Assembly: GCA_018136815.1 (NCBI GenBank)
Contig: CM030934.1
Location: 4,103,587 to 4,167,586 of the forward strand
Length of the DNA stretch: 64,000 nt
Direction: 5' to 3'
Source: Isochrysis galbana
Taxonomy: Eukaryota > Haptophyta > Isochrysidales > Isochrysidaceae
Of this stretch, positions 1-9,628 are shown piece after piece; positions within the stretch are counted from its first letter, which is position 1, and each line of letters begins with the position of its first letter. The notes beneath the pieces are model-generated. The model was given only the letters and a program-made list of their open reading frames with translations, had not been told where the DNA came from and did no database searches. Made by a program: the position numbers and the translations under genes.

Positions 1-93
1 TTACAAAAAACGCGAGTTTCGCAAATGTTCACCGGCAAAGGGGGTTAGAGGTAGATCTCTCTCTCGGGGGTTTTTGCAGGGGTTTCACTCCGA

Positions 94-151
94 TTTCACC
101 GAGGTTTCACTCCGCGTTTGACTTCAAACGCGGATTGAAACCTCGGTGAAA
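94..151. repeat. Long hairpin-forming inverted repeat
   Basis: Arms at 94-120 and 125-151 are reverse complements at 26 of 27 positions, with a 4-base loop. The sequence is built from GGTTTCAC-type words that also recur just before and after it (80-90, 205-215). It could be the end of a mobile element; no partner copy is visible in the window. Confidence 0.85.
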
Positions 152-381
152 CCATGTTTGTTTAACTCCGGCCAGTGGGCGCGTGGAACAACTCTGGCGG
201 GTTTCACTCCCAGTTTTTTGCTTCTACGCGAGCGATGGCGGTGCGCTTGGGCCCGCCACCATGGGAGCGAAAGGGTGGGGGTGCGGCCGCACTGGGGCCA
301 CGCGAGCCCGCGCGCGCACACCAACCTCACCTATCACCTATCACCTCACTCTCGCCCTCTTCCGGCACGCCGTGAACGCAG

Positions 382-660
382 GCCGAGGCGGACGACGCGA
401 ACAAAAAGTGGCGCATGGATTGGACCGAGCCGCGGAAGATCGCTCTGCTGAAGCAGGTGACAGGTGATCGACTGCGGCCCGGAGGCCTTCGGCCTTCATG
501 ATTCATGACCTTCAAGGAGGGCAAATCAAGGGACGGCGAGAAGCACACCCAGGCGCACGCGTGGACGAACAAGACCGGCGGCATCCTCACGCTCACCCTG
601 CTGGACGAGAGCTTCAGGGAGTTTGGGGACGTTTTCCCCAGCCCCTACAACTATCAGTAA
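382..660 (+). pseudogene. Remnant of a SANT/Myb-like element gene (tentative)
   Basis: Two short coding-looking stretches lie close together. The first (382-456) contains KKWRMDWTEPRKIALLKQ, which resembles the Trp-spaced start of SANT/Myb-like domains common in transposon-linked proteins. The second (505-660) reads 51 codons, including RDGEKHTQAHAW. They are separated by stops and a frame change, so no intact gene remains. The assignment rests on a short pattern only. The stop codon of the second piece overlaps the hairpin that starts the next element. Confidence 0.25.
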
Positions 661-668
661 ACTGATAG
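651..668 (+). promoter_or_regulatory. Hairpin just upstream of MERA ORF, copy 1
   Basis: CTATCAG-TAAA-CTGATAG forms a perfect 7-bp stem ending 4 bases before the ATG at 673. The same hairpin with the same spacing precedes the minus-strand copy near 61.75 kb, while sequence further upstream differs. This marks it as the probable 5' end of the element. Confidence 0.6.
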
Positions 669-672
669 GGTC

Positions 673-1143
673 ATGGAGCGCGCGCCGCCTCCCGCCCTCG
701 CTGCCGCCGCCCTCGCCGCCATGGACGAAGCGTTCATGGACACGCCACTGTCGCCGAAGCGACCACGCCAAGACGACCCGCCCGACCAGGTGGGCACAGG
801 AGCCAGCGGGCCGCGCCCGCCCACCCCTGAGAACGGAGACACAACAGCCTGCATGCTGGCAGCAGCCAGCATGCAGCACACCCACATCACCCCACACAGC
901 CACCCCAGCCACACCACACAAGAGGGACGTTCCAACAGGGAAGGCCTCCGGGCCTGGCCCCTACACAGCCGCGGTACCGCCCTCGTGTCCCGGCACGAGG
1001 GGCTGGCCCGGCACCATCATAGACAAGACCCCCATGGGGGTATGTCGACAAAGGCCAAGAACACTGAACAGCTGTGGGCCCCCAACAAGGGGGACAGAGA
1101 CAACAGAGAGGGCCAAAGAGATGATGGGAGAAAGAGTGGATAG
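673..1143 (+). CDS. MERA-family protein, probable LINE ORF1 (copy 1)
   Basis: This 156-residue frame starts MERAPPPALAAA and carries the basic motif SPKRPRQ near residue 28, followed by a low-complexity Pro/His/Arg-rich region. Three other frames in the window start the same way and have a KRPR- or KRAR-like motif at a similar place; the copy at 61.7 kb also shares a PLxSRG segment. Repetition, a nuclear-localisation-type motif and association with LINE pieces suggest the nucleic-acid-binding ORF1 of a LINE. The role is inferred, since no RNA-binding fold is visible. The 3' end abuts the minus-strand gag remnant, so it is probably truncated. Confidence 0.5.
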   Translation: MERAPPPALAAAALAAMDEAFMDTPLSPKRPRQDDPPDQVGTGASGPRPPTPENGDTTACMLAAASMQHTHITPHSHPSHTTQEGRSNREGLRAWPLHSRGTALVSRHEGLARHHHRQDPHGGMSTKAKNTEQLWAPNKGDRDNREGQRDDGRKSG

Positions 1144-1393
1144 TGTTCTCATCGATGCCGACGGTGTCGAATGAGGCGTTGAACCAAAGGTTGTCGAGAC
1201 CAAGAATGTCGAGAGAGGTAGTGGGAATCTTACATTGCGCCGTGAGAAAGATCCACGCGGCTCGGCCATCGTTGGAATGACTGCGGAGGATGTGGTCTTT
1301 AAGGTGTTGATTAGTGAGATGGAAATATATCTCCTTGAAGAGGCGCTTGTTGCGGCGAGCGCGAAGCTTGGTCTGAGCGGCATTGGCATTCCC

Positions 1394-1905
1394 GTTCGTT
1401 GCCATAGATGGGGTAACAGCTTATCAGCTCTCAAGGTTATGGAGCTATCACTAATATCAGCACTAATATCAGCTCTCATGAGAGTTGTCCCAACCAACAA
1501 CAAAACTCCCCTGTGCGCGCACGCGTGTGTTGATTTACGCTCTCCACAACCCACACACAAACTCTCTCTCTCTCCTCTAGCGTTAGCGTAGATTGGTACT
1601 ACTAGTTGGATGAACCTAACGCATCTTAGGGATTGAGGATAGACGATAGAGCGTAGCTAGCAGCCAAGCAGCAAGCAGCCGACCGACGGAGGCTACTACG
1701 TATGTATATGTATGCTGAAATATCGATGTTGATGGAGGAGGGGGGGGAGGCGACGATTCTAACAGTAAAAGGAGTCATAGTAGTAGATCAGCCCCTTTAA
1801 GATTAGTCTAGCAGCCGACAACTAATATCAGTGATTTGGCAGTTTGGAGCTATTACTCTTACTGAGAGCTCATAACAGTACTCTTACCCCATCTAAGTTC
1901 GTTGC
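1394..1905. mobile_element. 494-bp non-autonomous TIR element (MULE-like) with 9-bp target duplication
   Basis: GTTCGTTGC occurs at 1394-1402 and again at 1897-1905, flanking a 494-bp insert (1403-1896). The insert ends are inverted: AGATGGGGTAA at 1407 faces TTACCCCATCT at 1885, with further matching (AGCTCTCA) about 20-25 bases inside. Inside, CACTAATATCAG-type words recur. It encodes nothing. The 9-bp duplication and TIRs fit a small Mutator-like element; the family name is inferred from duplication length. Confidence 0.8.
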
Positions 1906-2540
1906 ACGCCAGACATCTCCACCGACGTCGTGTCCCATTAGCGTTTGATATAGATCATTCTCGTCGTTGTCGCTTTGGATGGCAGCGAGCGAGACTTGGA
2001 AGGCTCGTTCAAAATGCTCGAATGGGCGACCGCGCTGTCCATCAAATGGGGGCGCAAGGGGGTATTTCTTGCGATCCCAGTCTTTATCCTGTGTAGAGAG
2101 CATGAAGGCATCATGAATTGTGTCTTCGGGTTCTTGGGAAAGTTCTCCCAAAAGATCGTGAAATGACGACGAAGTGGTGTCAAACGGTGGCCTGCCGAAG
2201 TTTGGCAGCTCACAGGAATTTGATCGAGTTACAGGCGGGATTGAGAAAGGGGTCGAGCGCCGCGGAGGGATGGTGAATATCACGCGCGGTACGACCAGTC
2301 CTCGACGAGTGCGGCTGTCGGTGCGATGGAGATTGCACCAGATGGCTTCGGAGATCAGTGCATGTTCGCCCGCGGGATTAAAATAGAATTCCCAGTCGTC
2401 GTCTCCCCCAGAATAAAAATAGAATCCCCAGTCGTCGTCTCCCCCAGGCGGTGATGGTTCGGGGAAAAGTCCTCGGCCGGCCAGTTCCGTGCGGGGGGGT
2501 TCCCCTGCGGACGCTTCCTTGCGGGGTGAGGTTCCCCCAC

Positions 2541-2850
2541 GGTGCGCGCGCGGGGGGGGTTCCTCCCCTCCTCCCTCCGGAGTTCCTGTCGGCGTCTGCG
2601 GCGCGCGGGGGGGAATTCCTGTTCCCCCTCCGGAGGTCCGGTCGGCGTTCTCTGCGCGCGGGGGGGTTTCCTCTGTTCCCCCCTCGGAGGTCCGGTCGGC
2701 GTTTTCTGCGCGCGGGGGGGCGCGCGGGGGGGGTTCCTGCCCTCCTCCCTCCGGAGTTCCTGCCGGCGTATTCTGCGCGCGGGGGGGAATTCCTGTTCCC
2801 CCTCCGGAGGTGCGGTCGGCGTGTTTTCCGCGCGGGGGGGGAATCTTGGA
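2541..2850. repeat. GC-rich minisatellite within the gag-like frame
   Basis: About six imperfect units of 51-66 bp recur, each with a CGCGCGGGGGGG run, a TTCCTGTTCCCCCTCCGGAG-like core and a GGTCGGCGT end. All minus-strand frames stay open across it, encoding PPRAENADRTSGGGT-like repeats in one frame and Arg/Pro-rich repeats in another. Confidence 0.85.
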
Positions 2851-3687
2851 CCTTTCGCCTGCGCCCTCTGCGAGCCCGTCTCCCAAGGGGGGGGTGCAGC
2901 AGAGGTGGCAGCTATGCATTTTGACGAAACAGTGAGGAGGCGCGGGCAATCGTTCCCCAGGGGGAAGAGATTTTCCCCATTGCAGCAATGGGGGCTTCCT
3001 TGCTCGAGCTGCCCGACTTTGCAACGCTGTTGCGCCTGGTAGCAACCTCGTAGCCCGGTGCCTTCCGGGGAGATTCGACGCGCCTCGTAGTGGCTGATGT
3101 GACCATCCGACACGGGTGACGACCTCGAGCGTCCCGACGCCTCGAGGGCTCTAAGAATAGAAGCTGAGGGATGGATTTTGGGGTCATTCGATGTAGAATT
3201 GTGGTTTTGCCACCCTTGAACTGTCGAGTGCGGGCGGTTCTGGCTGTGGTTGTCACTGAAGTTGTTGAGTGATTTGGCCATGTGGTCCAGGTCCCACCAC
3301 TTGGAGGAGCGTGTGGCGCGGTCGGCGGCCGCTGAGTCGAAGAAAAGATTTTCAACGAATTTGTCAAGTTTATTCGTTATGGTGTTGTACCCTTGAGCGG
3401 CGTTGTCGAGCGCGCTATGGTTGTAGAAGTTGGGGTGGTCTCTCGGCGGGGGTACCACGTTAGAAATTGTAGTCTTGTAAGAGGTCTTGTTGGCTAGCAT
3501 CCCTAGCCACATACACCGGACGAGCCATGCACCAACCGCGCACACCCCCATCGCGGGGTAGGAGCTCCGTTGCCGATAAGGCACGGTCCCTCAGCACTAG
3601 GATTAAACCAGGACAACAAGAAAATTCTGACAGCGAGGCTGGCTCACCGTGCCAGTCAGTCCCGCTCTCCGCCGCCATCGCTCGGCC

Positions 3688-4983
3688 ATGGCGCCGCTCG
3701 CCGCTCTCCTCCTCAGCCTGGGCTGGGCACGGCACGAGGCCGGGGCGGAGGCGCGGGAGCTGCAGGCCCGACTGGAGCAGATCGCCAAGTCCAAGGCTGC
3801 CCAGTACGACTGCGCCATCAGCATCGCCGTCGAGATGGGCAGTGGCCTCTCCCTCAGCGCAGGCGACCCGGGAGTCTTCGTTTGGGGCTCTGTCACCAAG
3901 CTCGTGACGGGCGCGGCCCTAATGCAGCTCGTCGCCGCTGGAAAGATCGAGCTGGATAAGCCGGTCGCCCCACTTGTTGACCCATCACTCGCACGTCTCG
4001 GCCTCGATTCGATGGCTTCACTGTTTGGCGCGGAGGCGCGCCTCGTCACACTTCGTCATCTCCTCAGTATGAAGTCGGGCATCCCAGACTACGACACGGC
4101 CACGCCGTTCCCACTACCGCCAACTGATCCATTTCGAGCGGATGTCTACGCCCATCCTGCAGATACATTCCCTCCTGCAAAGCTTCTCAACCTGAGCTGG
4201 GTGCGTCGTGGCCGCCTAGACTTTTCTCCTGGGCGCAACTTTTCGTACTCAAGTACCAACTTCGTCTTAGCTGGGCTCATGCTGTCCTCGTTGAGTGGCG
4301 CATCATCCTGGGATGCTTATGAGCAGGCGGAACTGCTGTCTCCACTGCCGCAAGCCCGACAGGCACAGTACGCCGGCATCCGATTTTCACATGGGAGCAC
4401 ACCTGCTGCAGAGGGCGCAGTGGGCGGATTTGATAGGACGAATTATAACGGCGCCAACGCATCTGCAAGACCGGGTGTCGACGTGTCTTCCATCGCGGGA
4501 GTATTCGGAGGGTGGACAGCGTCCGATCTGGTTGGTCCCGCAGCGGTCGTCGCACGCCTTGTTTATGACGTGTTTGGAGCACAGGGCCCCCGTTTGCTCG
4601 CCGCAGCACAGGTGGCTGAGATGGTGCCGAAGGCAAAGCCGGGCACCAGCGAGTTTGGCAGCATCTACGGCCTGGCCACCTTTAATCTCTCAATCATGGG
4701 TGTCACTGGGCAGAGCCTGCTGAGCCCATTTTCCCGCGCGTATGGTCACCTGGGTGCTACGTATGGGTATGACTCCATAGTCGGCTACTTCCCTGGAATT
4801 GATGCGTCCATTGCCATTGCATCAAACATCGAGACGGATGCGCAGATACAGCCCAGTGATACATTGTGCTTTGTGTACAATGCGCTTCTCGCGGCTGTCC
4901 GCGGCGTGCCAGAGCCAAAATGTGCGTTTACTAAACGCAGCTACTTCGGGGGCAGTTGTGAATGCGTCAACCATCCTCCTTGA
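3688..4983 (+). CDS. Serine beta-lactamase-like hydrolase, secreted or ER-targeted
   Basis: The 431-residue protein belongs to the class C beta-lactamase / penicillin-binding-like serine hydrolase superfamily. The catalytic SxxK motif is SVTK at residues 68-71 (GSVTKLVTGAALMQL). The second motif is YSSTN at 187-191, and a late HLGATYG (about residue 360) fits the third, KTG-like HxG motif. I chose the ATG at 3688 rather than 3649 because it gives a clean hydrophobic leader, MAPLAALLLSLGWA, that reads as a signal peptide. The gene is intronless and complete. Eukaryotic members are usually esterases or peptidases, so antibiotic resistance should not be assumed. The substrate is unknown. Confidence 0.85.
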   Translation: MAPLAALLLSLGWARHEAGAEARELQARLEQIAKSKAAQYDCAISIAVEMGSGLSLSAGDPGVFVWGSVTKLVTGAALMQLVAAGKIELDKPVAPLVDPSLARLGLDSMASLFGAEARLVTLRHLLSMKSGIPDYDTATPFPLPPTDPFRADVYAHPADTFPPAKLLNLSWVRRGRLDFSPGRNFSYSSTNFVLAGLMLSSLSGASSWDAYEQAELLSPLPQARQAQYAGIRFSHGSTPAAEGAVGGFDRTNYNGANASARPGVDVSSIAGVFGGWTASDLVGPAAVVARLVYDVFGAQGPRLLAAAQVAEMVPKAKPGTSEFGSIYGLATFNLSIMGVTGQSLLSPFSRAYGHLGATYGYDSIVGYFPGIDASIAIASNIETDAQIQPSDTLCFVYNALLAAVRGVPEPKCAFTKRSYFGGSCECVNHPP

Positions 4984-5699
4984 AGTACCCCCGATAGTTG
5001 TACACAGGCGAACGATATGCAACGATGCTTTGTGGTACCGCCTTCCGGCCGTGCTGCGCGATACGTCAGAGAGTACAGTCAATTACAGCATCAAGAGGAG
5101 GCAGGCAGCGCGTATGCAATGACGCACAGCGCCACATGCAATTTTGCTCGGATAGGCGGTGGACTGTGCGATGCAATCATCAATCATGTCCTTCCTCCAG
5201 TGCTTCCCTATGCCTACGCCCCGCTAGGAGTTATATTCTATGTATCCGGTGTGGTGGTCAATTGCTGTCGCGACCCCCATCAGTTCGATTTCCCTTCTTC
5301 CTTCTATACCCATGCTATGTGCTTAATAGCAAAATCCGATCCGTACCGCACGTACCTGCGTTGCGTGACCTGGACCTGTGACCTGATCGCATGGGCATGG
5401 GCATGGGCCGCGGGGTGTTTATGTTTTTATTTTGCGAAGCCTTATGAGAGCGTTAGCGTTAGTACAGCTACTGCCACTAGCCTTGCAGTACTACCCCGCC
5501 GGGCCACGACCATGACAAATAACATAACCGCTCTGCTAAAAGCTAAAAGCTAAAACATGGGACACACGAGCAGAACTATCGCACCCGTTGGCCGTTGGCC
5601 CTTGGCAAGCCTCCCCCCCACCCTGCGCAAGTCCTTACGTGATTGGGGGCGAAAAAACAGCCTTTGAAGATGCCCATTTACTCCTACCGCACGACTCAA
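4984..5699. other. Intergenic stretch
   Basis: There is no convincing gene. An open frame at 5017-5553 has a hydrophobic middle but no recognisable motif and an unremarkable start. The stretch contains a small GGGCATGGGCATGG repeat and otherwise looks like spacer. Confidence 0.5.
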
Positions 5700-5715
5700 A
5701 ACTATTGTTATAGTT
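5700..5715 (+). promoter_or_regulatory. Hairpin just upstream of MERA ORF, copy 2
   Basis: AACTAT-TGTT-ATAGTT forms a 6-bp stem ending 6 bases before the ATG. The stem sequence differs from copy 1, but pairing and position are kept. Confidence 0.5.
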
Positions 5716-5721
5716 CGAGCG

Positions 5722-6441
5722 ATGGAGCGCGCGCCGACCGCTCCTGATCCCCAGCCCTCTGCCGCCACGACGCCCCACAGGGGCCGCCCCAAGCCGCCGG
5801 AGCCGAAGCGCTCACAGGCCGCCCCCCTAACCGACAGCGACGTCGACATGATCCTGCCACCTTCGCCTCCCCACCAGGCTCAGAGGCAGGGAACAGGGAG
5901 AGCCCTGTTCCCTGCAGACCAGCAGAGCCAGTCTCTGGCTCTGCCGCCTGCCCCCACTGGCTTGCCAGTACAACAAGGACTCCCCATGGTGGGTGGCAGC
6001 CTGGCTGCCACCCCCATGGTGGCAACTCCTACCAGCAGTGCACCCCTCGTGGGCGGGCACTTGACACAACAAACAATTCCTGGGGCCTTTACGGCTTCCA
6101 ACCCCCCCAACAACATTGCACAGAAATCCTACGCTGAGGCGGCCGGCCCCAAAGGGAAACTCCCTCAAGAAGCAAGACAAGCCCCACCTCAACAAGCCAA
6201 ACATCACCCGCCGCCCTCGCGCAAGCGGGCGGACCCACAGTCGGAGCCAACTCCGCCTCAACACAACACCACACAATTTGCCTCACCCCCTCATGATGAG
6301 GAGGAAGAACCGGACGACACCCCATTCTTCATACAGCTAGCGCAGCTAGCTGATGACAAAAAGGACATCAAAAGCGAGGATGTGGCAACCTATATGAAGT
6401 ACCTTCTCTCCAAGCTGAAGGGCTTGGATGCCCCTAATTAA
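5722..6441 (+). CDS. MERA-family protein, longest copy; probable LINE ORF1
   Basis: This 239-residue frame is the most complete member. It begins MERAPTAPDPQPS, has a basic KRSQ motif near residue 35, a long Pro/Gln-rich middle, KSYAEAA at about residue 136, a second basic patch (PSRKRADP), an acidic EEEEPDD stretch and a short C-terminal helix-like end with YLLSKLKGL. The overall plan, disordered and basic then a short helical tail, fits LINE ORF1 or gag-like chaperones, and SYAEAA-type words are common there. No CCHC knuckle or RRM is visible. It ends 77 bases before the SET gene, so ORF2 does not follow. Confidence 0.5.
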   Translation: MERAPTAPDPQPSAATTPHRGRPKPPEPKRSQAAPLTDSDVDMILPPSPPHQAQRQGTGRALFPADQQSQSLALPPAPTGLPVQQGLPMVGGSLAATPMVATPTSSAPLVGGHLTQQTIPGAFTASNPPNNIAQKSYAEAAGPKGKLPQEARQAPPQQAKHHPPPSRKRADPQSEPTPPQHNTTQFASPPHDEEEEPDDTPFFIQLAQLADDKKDIKSEDVATYMKYLLSKLKGLDAPN

Positions 6442-6518
6442 GCCTAGATTGTCCACAAAATACATAAAGTAGTAGCTCTAGGAGTGAACAGTAAATTCTC
6501 GCGCGCTGATTTCACTCG

Positions 6519-7280
6519 ATGGCGACGCTGCTAGCACAGATCGCGCTCGTGCTGTTGCCTTTGTTGTCGCCCCGCATCACGCCCTGCGTGCATGGCACGA
6601 CACAGCGACCGGTGATGCTTGAATACGGACAAAGTTCCCTTCAGACTGAGCTTGCCAGGCTCCGGCGGATTCGCCGAGCAGGCGTGCTGGCGGGCAGTGG
6701 ACTGCTTGCGGGAGCGCTCGGTGTCAGCATCAGTACGGGGATGGTCGATGCATCCACAATACTGATCCCCTGCATGATGGCTAGCGGCATCGCATTCGCT
6801 TATTCTCGCTCGCACGATGAGCCCCGCCCTCCTCTCCCCACATCTGACTTTGAGGTGAAGACATCTCTCATCCCAGAGGCGGGGATGGGACTATTCGCAA
6901 CTACTCGACTCGTTGAGGGCACCTATCTTTTCGAGTATGACGGAGATAGGTTGACAGAGTCGGAATATTACGCTCGATATCCCACTGGACAAGGCCGTTA
7001 TGTCGCAGAGGTCGCAACAATAGGTGCACCCGTGTACATTGATGGCCAAAATCCTGACGTTGATGTTTCCGGCATGGCACGGTGGATGAATTCTCTGCCT
7101 ACCGGCGAGTGTAACGTGCGAAAGCGAAAACAGCGATTCGGCCCAATGGCCGGTCGTATGTTCTTTTATGCCACTCGCGATATAAGTCCGGGCGAGGAGC
7201 TCACATTCGACTATGGCAACGACTATTGGGATGCCATCAATGATTCATCATCTACATCTACAAATACTACCACCGGTTGA
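6519..7280 (+). CDS. SET-domain protein with hydrophobic N-terminus
   Basis: The 253-residue protein carries a SET lysine-methyltransferase fold from about residue 112 to 238: AGMGLFATTRLVEGTYLFEYDGD at its start, WMNSLPTGECNV at 189-200 in place of the usual N-H motif, and GEELTFDYG at 225-233 as the cofactor-pocket motif. The normal NH pair reads NS here, so activity may be altered. Residues 1-22 are hydrophobic like a signal peptide, and residues 55-95 hold another hydrophobic stretch. That suggests membrane or plastid localisation rather than chromatin. It is intronless and complete. Its substrate cannot be told. Confidence 0.75.
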   Translation: MATLLAQIALVLLPLLSPRITPCVHGTTQRPVMLEYGQSSLQTELARLRRIRRAGVLAGSGLLAGALGVSISTGMVDASTILIPCMMASGIAFAYSRSHDEPRPPLPTSDFEVKTSLIPEAGMGLFATTRLVEGTYLFEYDGDRLTESEYYARYPTGQGRYVAEVATIGAPVYIDGQNPDVDVSGMARWMNSLPTGECNVRKRKQRFGPMAGRMFFYATRDISPGEELTFDYGNDYWDAINDSSSTSTNTTTG

Positions 7281-7585
7281 TGGCTTCAACATAACTTAGC
7301 TCTTTGATTTGGATGATCGTCATTCCGTTGCCAGCACATCAAGAGCTTGACGTATTGCACCACACGAAGATGCTTATGCTCACAACACACGGCACAGTTG
7401 TGGCAGATCTGCAACATGGTGCATCCGCGTAGGCCGTGGCAACCTTTTGCCTTCTAGATAAACCTTCCTTCCTCCAAATAGATAGGCGCAAAGAGGGGAA
7501 GGAGACGGAGCAGCCATGCTGGTACATGAAACGATAATGCACTGTGGGTAACACTAAAAGGAATTGAGTGGCTGCACTGCCCTTC

Positions 7586-7790
7586 TATAATAATTTCTTA
7601 ATAGTCTCACCGCACACGCGGCCGTGGACCCTCTACTTTCTACTCACGCAGCAAAACTTTCTACACCCCCACTCTCCCGGCCCTTTCCCCCCCGCCATCA
7701 GGCGACTCCCCCCGTGCACTACTAGGGGGATAGGGGAAAAGGGCTTAGATATGGTCGGTGCCCCCCCCCCCCCCCCCGGTGATCCGTTCC
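7586..7790 (-). mobile_element. Short repeat family A (SINE-like), copy 1
   Basis: This belongs to a dispersed family with copies near 30.3, 31.4, 42.2 and 42.5 kb. Read on the minus strand it has a GATATCTAAGCCC-like start after a G/C run, then CTAGTAGTGCACGGGGG, and ends with CGGCCGCGTGTGCGGTGAG followed by ACTATTAAGAAATTAT. That terminal hairpin plus A/T tail resembles the LINE 3' ends in this window. No gene is encoded. Confidence 0.7.
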
Positions 7791-8078
7791 CCCCTTCCTC
7801 CTATGCCTTACTAGGGCGGTCAAACAGGGGCTTTTTAACTATTAGTAAGGGTTGGGCTGCATTTTTTGACCGTGGCGCGAGGCCCAATAAAAAAGCTTCA
7901 GGGGGGGCCACCTGCCGCCACGAAAATCTTAGCCAGGAAATGGTGCGATTCTCCCCCCCTCCTCCCCCCCCCTCCGTCACGCGCGCTCACGCTCTACCCG
8001 TAAAGAATTGGCGGTCGCGCCCGCGGGGGGATCGATTCCTTTATATCTAAGCTACATTCGGCATTTGATTCCCGCCCG

Positions 8079-8637
8079 ATGCAGCGCCGTGTCGGGCTGC
8101 CGACAGTCCGACCACCCCCTGACCCTCTGGCATCATGGCCCGCGCAGCCCACCCAGCTCCTCACAGCGCGCGCACGCGGCTACCCTGGCTGCCGCAGACC
8201 CCGCCCTGACCATCCCGACCCGCCCCTCGCAGGATTTGCCCTCACTCGAACTCGGCATCGAGAACCAGGACCAGCTCACCGACGCGGCCGTCCACGCGTG
8301 GCTGACAAGCCTCCGCGTTGAGGCTGCCCTCGCGGCCCTCCTCTCTCTGACAGTGCCAGATTCGGCGCTGATCGATGAGGCAAGACCCGTGGGTGGCCTC
8401 AAGACGGGCCACGTCGTAGCTCTCTACGCCGCGGCGAGCAAAAAAGCCCAAGATCTTGCCAGAGCGCCTCACAGCGCATCTGGCGGGAACCCACCACCCA
8501 AAGCAGAAATCATCTTCTGCCGCTGGGTGGTGGGCTTGGCAGGCGGTATTGGGAATCAAGAGGGTGCAACTCGAGGTTCCTTTTTTTTGTCACGCCCCTC
8601 CCGGCTTTTTAGGTATATAATTTCTACCGACCCCTAA
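8079..8637 (+). CDS. Unrecognised open frame
   Basis: A frame stays open from 8008, with the coding-looking part at about 8196-8570: SLELGIENQDQLTDAAVHAW, then a helix-like RVEAALAALLSL, then GLKTGHVVALYAAASKKAQDL. No family is recognisable. It is followed by three copies of a GAGGTTCC-T-run-GTCAC word (about 8572, 8672, 8701), which resemble repeat ends, so it may be an element gene. No good start or splice sites could be fixed. Confidence 0.25.
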
Positions 8638-8740
8638 GCGAAGGCAAAGTTGGCCGCGCGCATGAACAGCTCGAGGTTCCCTTTTTGTCCCACCCACCAT
8701 GTGGTTCCCTTTTTTGTCACACCTTGAACGATCATCCCGC

Positions 8741-8802
8741 CAACCATGCCCGCTGCCCTTGTTGAAGAATGCAACCATGCCCGCTGCCCTTGTTGAAGAA
8801 TG
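8741..8802. repeat. Perfect 31-bp tandem duplication
   Basis: A 31-bp unit starting CAACCATGCCCGCTGCCC is repeated exactly twice, head to tail. It encodes no clear protein and looks like a recent slippage event. Confidence 0.9.
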
Positions 8803-8896
8803 CAACCACGTGGGCGTCAGACTGCCGACGTCCGCCCTTGCACGCCCATAGCCAGCCAGCACACCGCGGGCGGATGGCGACGTCTGAAGAAGGACT

Positions 8897-9628
8897 TCAC
8901 ACGGTTTCAACGCCGTTTGCTGCAAAGCAAAGGGCAAGCGATTCCCCACGAGACTCCAGGACGCATTTCGCCCCAGTCACCATCACTCCATCCGCAAGCG
9001 TGTGAATGAGCTTCAGCATGCGTGCGAGCATGACTTGAGCGATCGCAGTGTCGTCATAACTCGCCAAAGAGGTGCGATTCACAAGATGGATGTCAATTGT
9101 GTAGAGCTCCCGATTCCCCGCTCGCTGGAGGCTCTCGGCCGCGCTCTTGGTTGGCGCAGACCACGCGCGTGCAAAGTCGTACTTCCAGTCTCCCAAGAAG
9201 AGCTGCCGGGGGTGCTGGATGCAAAAGGCCGCGGTGGTGACGACCTCCTCCAACTCATGGGTGCTTACCGGATCGTCGCACGTCAAGGACACCTTGAATG
9301 CGAGGCCCCCGGGGCTGTCGGTGAAGAAGACGACTTCCCGAAAGGTCCTCTGCACACTGCGTTCGATGCTGAGAATGTGCGTATCATCAAAAGTGGTTCG
9401 CGTGCGGACTCGTTCCGTGCCTGGTCGCCGCCAGAAGGCGTCGTGGCGGCTCACGAGGACGGGTGCGTTGCCAAAGACTTCGAGGCAACGCCGGTCATGC
9501 ACGCGCCTGTCCACGCTGTCAACAAACTGGCCCTTGTGCATGAAGCCGAGGCGCATCTCCAGTTTGGTGCACGGGAGTGCTCGGAGCTGGCGGACAAGTG
9601 CCACAGCGTTGCTAAGCGCAGGGTCCAT
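8897..9628 (-). CDS. Divergent tunnel-type (CYTH/TTM) RNA triphosphatase-like protein
   Basis: The 243-residue protein has the strand pattern of metal-dependent tunnel triphosphatases, which remove the gamma phosphate of nascent RNA before capping in fungi, protists and large DNA viruses. Visible pieces are TKLEMRLGF near the start (beta-1), RTRTTFD, then AFKVSLTCDDP, DWKYDFARAW and YTIDIHLV near the end. The usual paired glutamates (ExE) are weak: the first strand has LEMR and the last has IDIH, with acid groups partly replaced. It may therefore be a diverged or accessory copy. I chose the ATG at 9628 because upstream residues look non-coding. Family assignment is by pattern only. Confidence 0.45.
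   Translation of the reverse strand: MDPALSNAVALVRQLRALPCTKLEMRLGFMHKGQFVDSVDRRVHDRRCLEVFGNAPVLVSRHDAFWRRPGTERVRTRTTFDDTHILSIERSVQRTFREVVFFTDSPGGLAFKVSLTCDDPVSTHELEEVVTTAAFCIQHPRQLFLGDWKYDFARAWSAPTKSAAESLQRAGNRELYTIDIHLVNRTSLASYDDTAIAQVMLARMLKLIHTLADGVMVTGAKCVLESRGESLALCFAANGVETV

Larger units (their letters stand above)
1131..3584 (-). pseudogene. LTR-retrotransposon gag remnant, interrupted
   Basis: On the minus strand a gag-like frame includes PPFDGQRGRPFEHFERAF (about 2070-2010) and, beyond an insertion, RRNKRLFKEIYFHL and NDGRAAWIFL (about 1350-1240). The FDG-RG and DG-AAW words fit copia-type gag N-terminal regions. The gene is split by a 494-bp inverted-repeat insertion. Further upstream the reading frame changes within a GC-rich minisatellite. 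No protease, integrase or polymerase is visible nearby. It is clearly non-functional. Confidence 0.6.

Noticed and set aside
2451-3042. Plus-strand Arg/Gly-rich frames
   Set aside because: They are opposite-strand readings of the GC minisatellite; the gag-like signal is on the minus strand.
5017-5553. 178-codon frame with a hydrophobic middle
   Set aside because: No motif, no good start context and no repeat elsewhere; likely chance in spacer.
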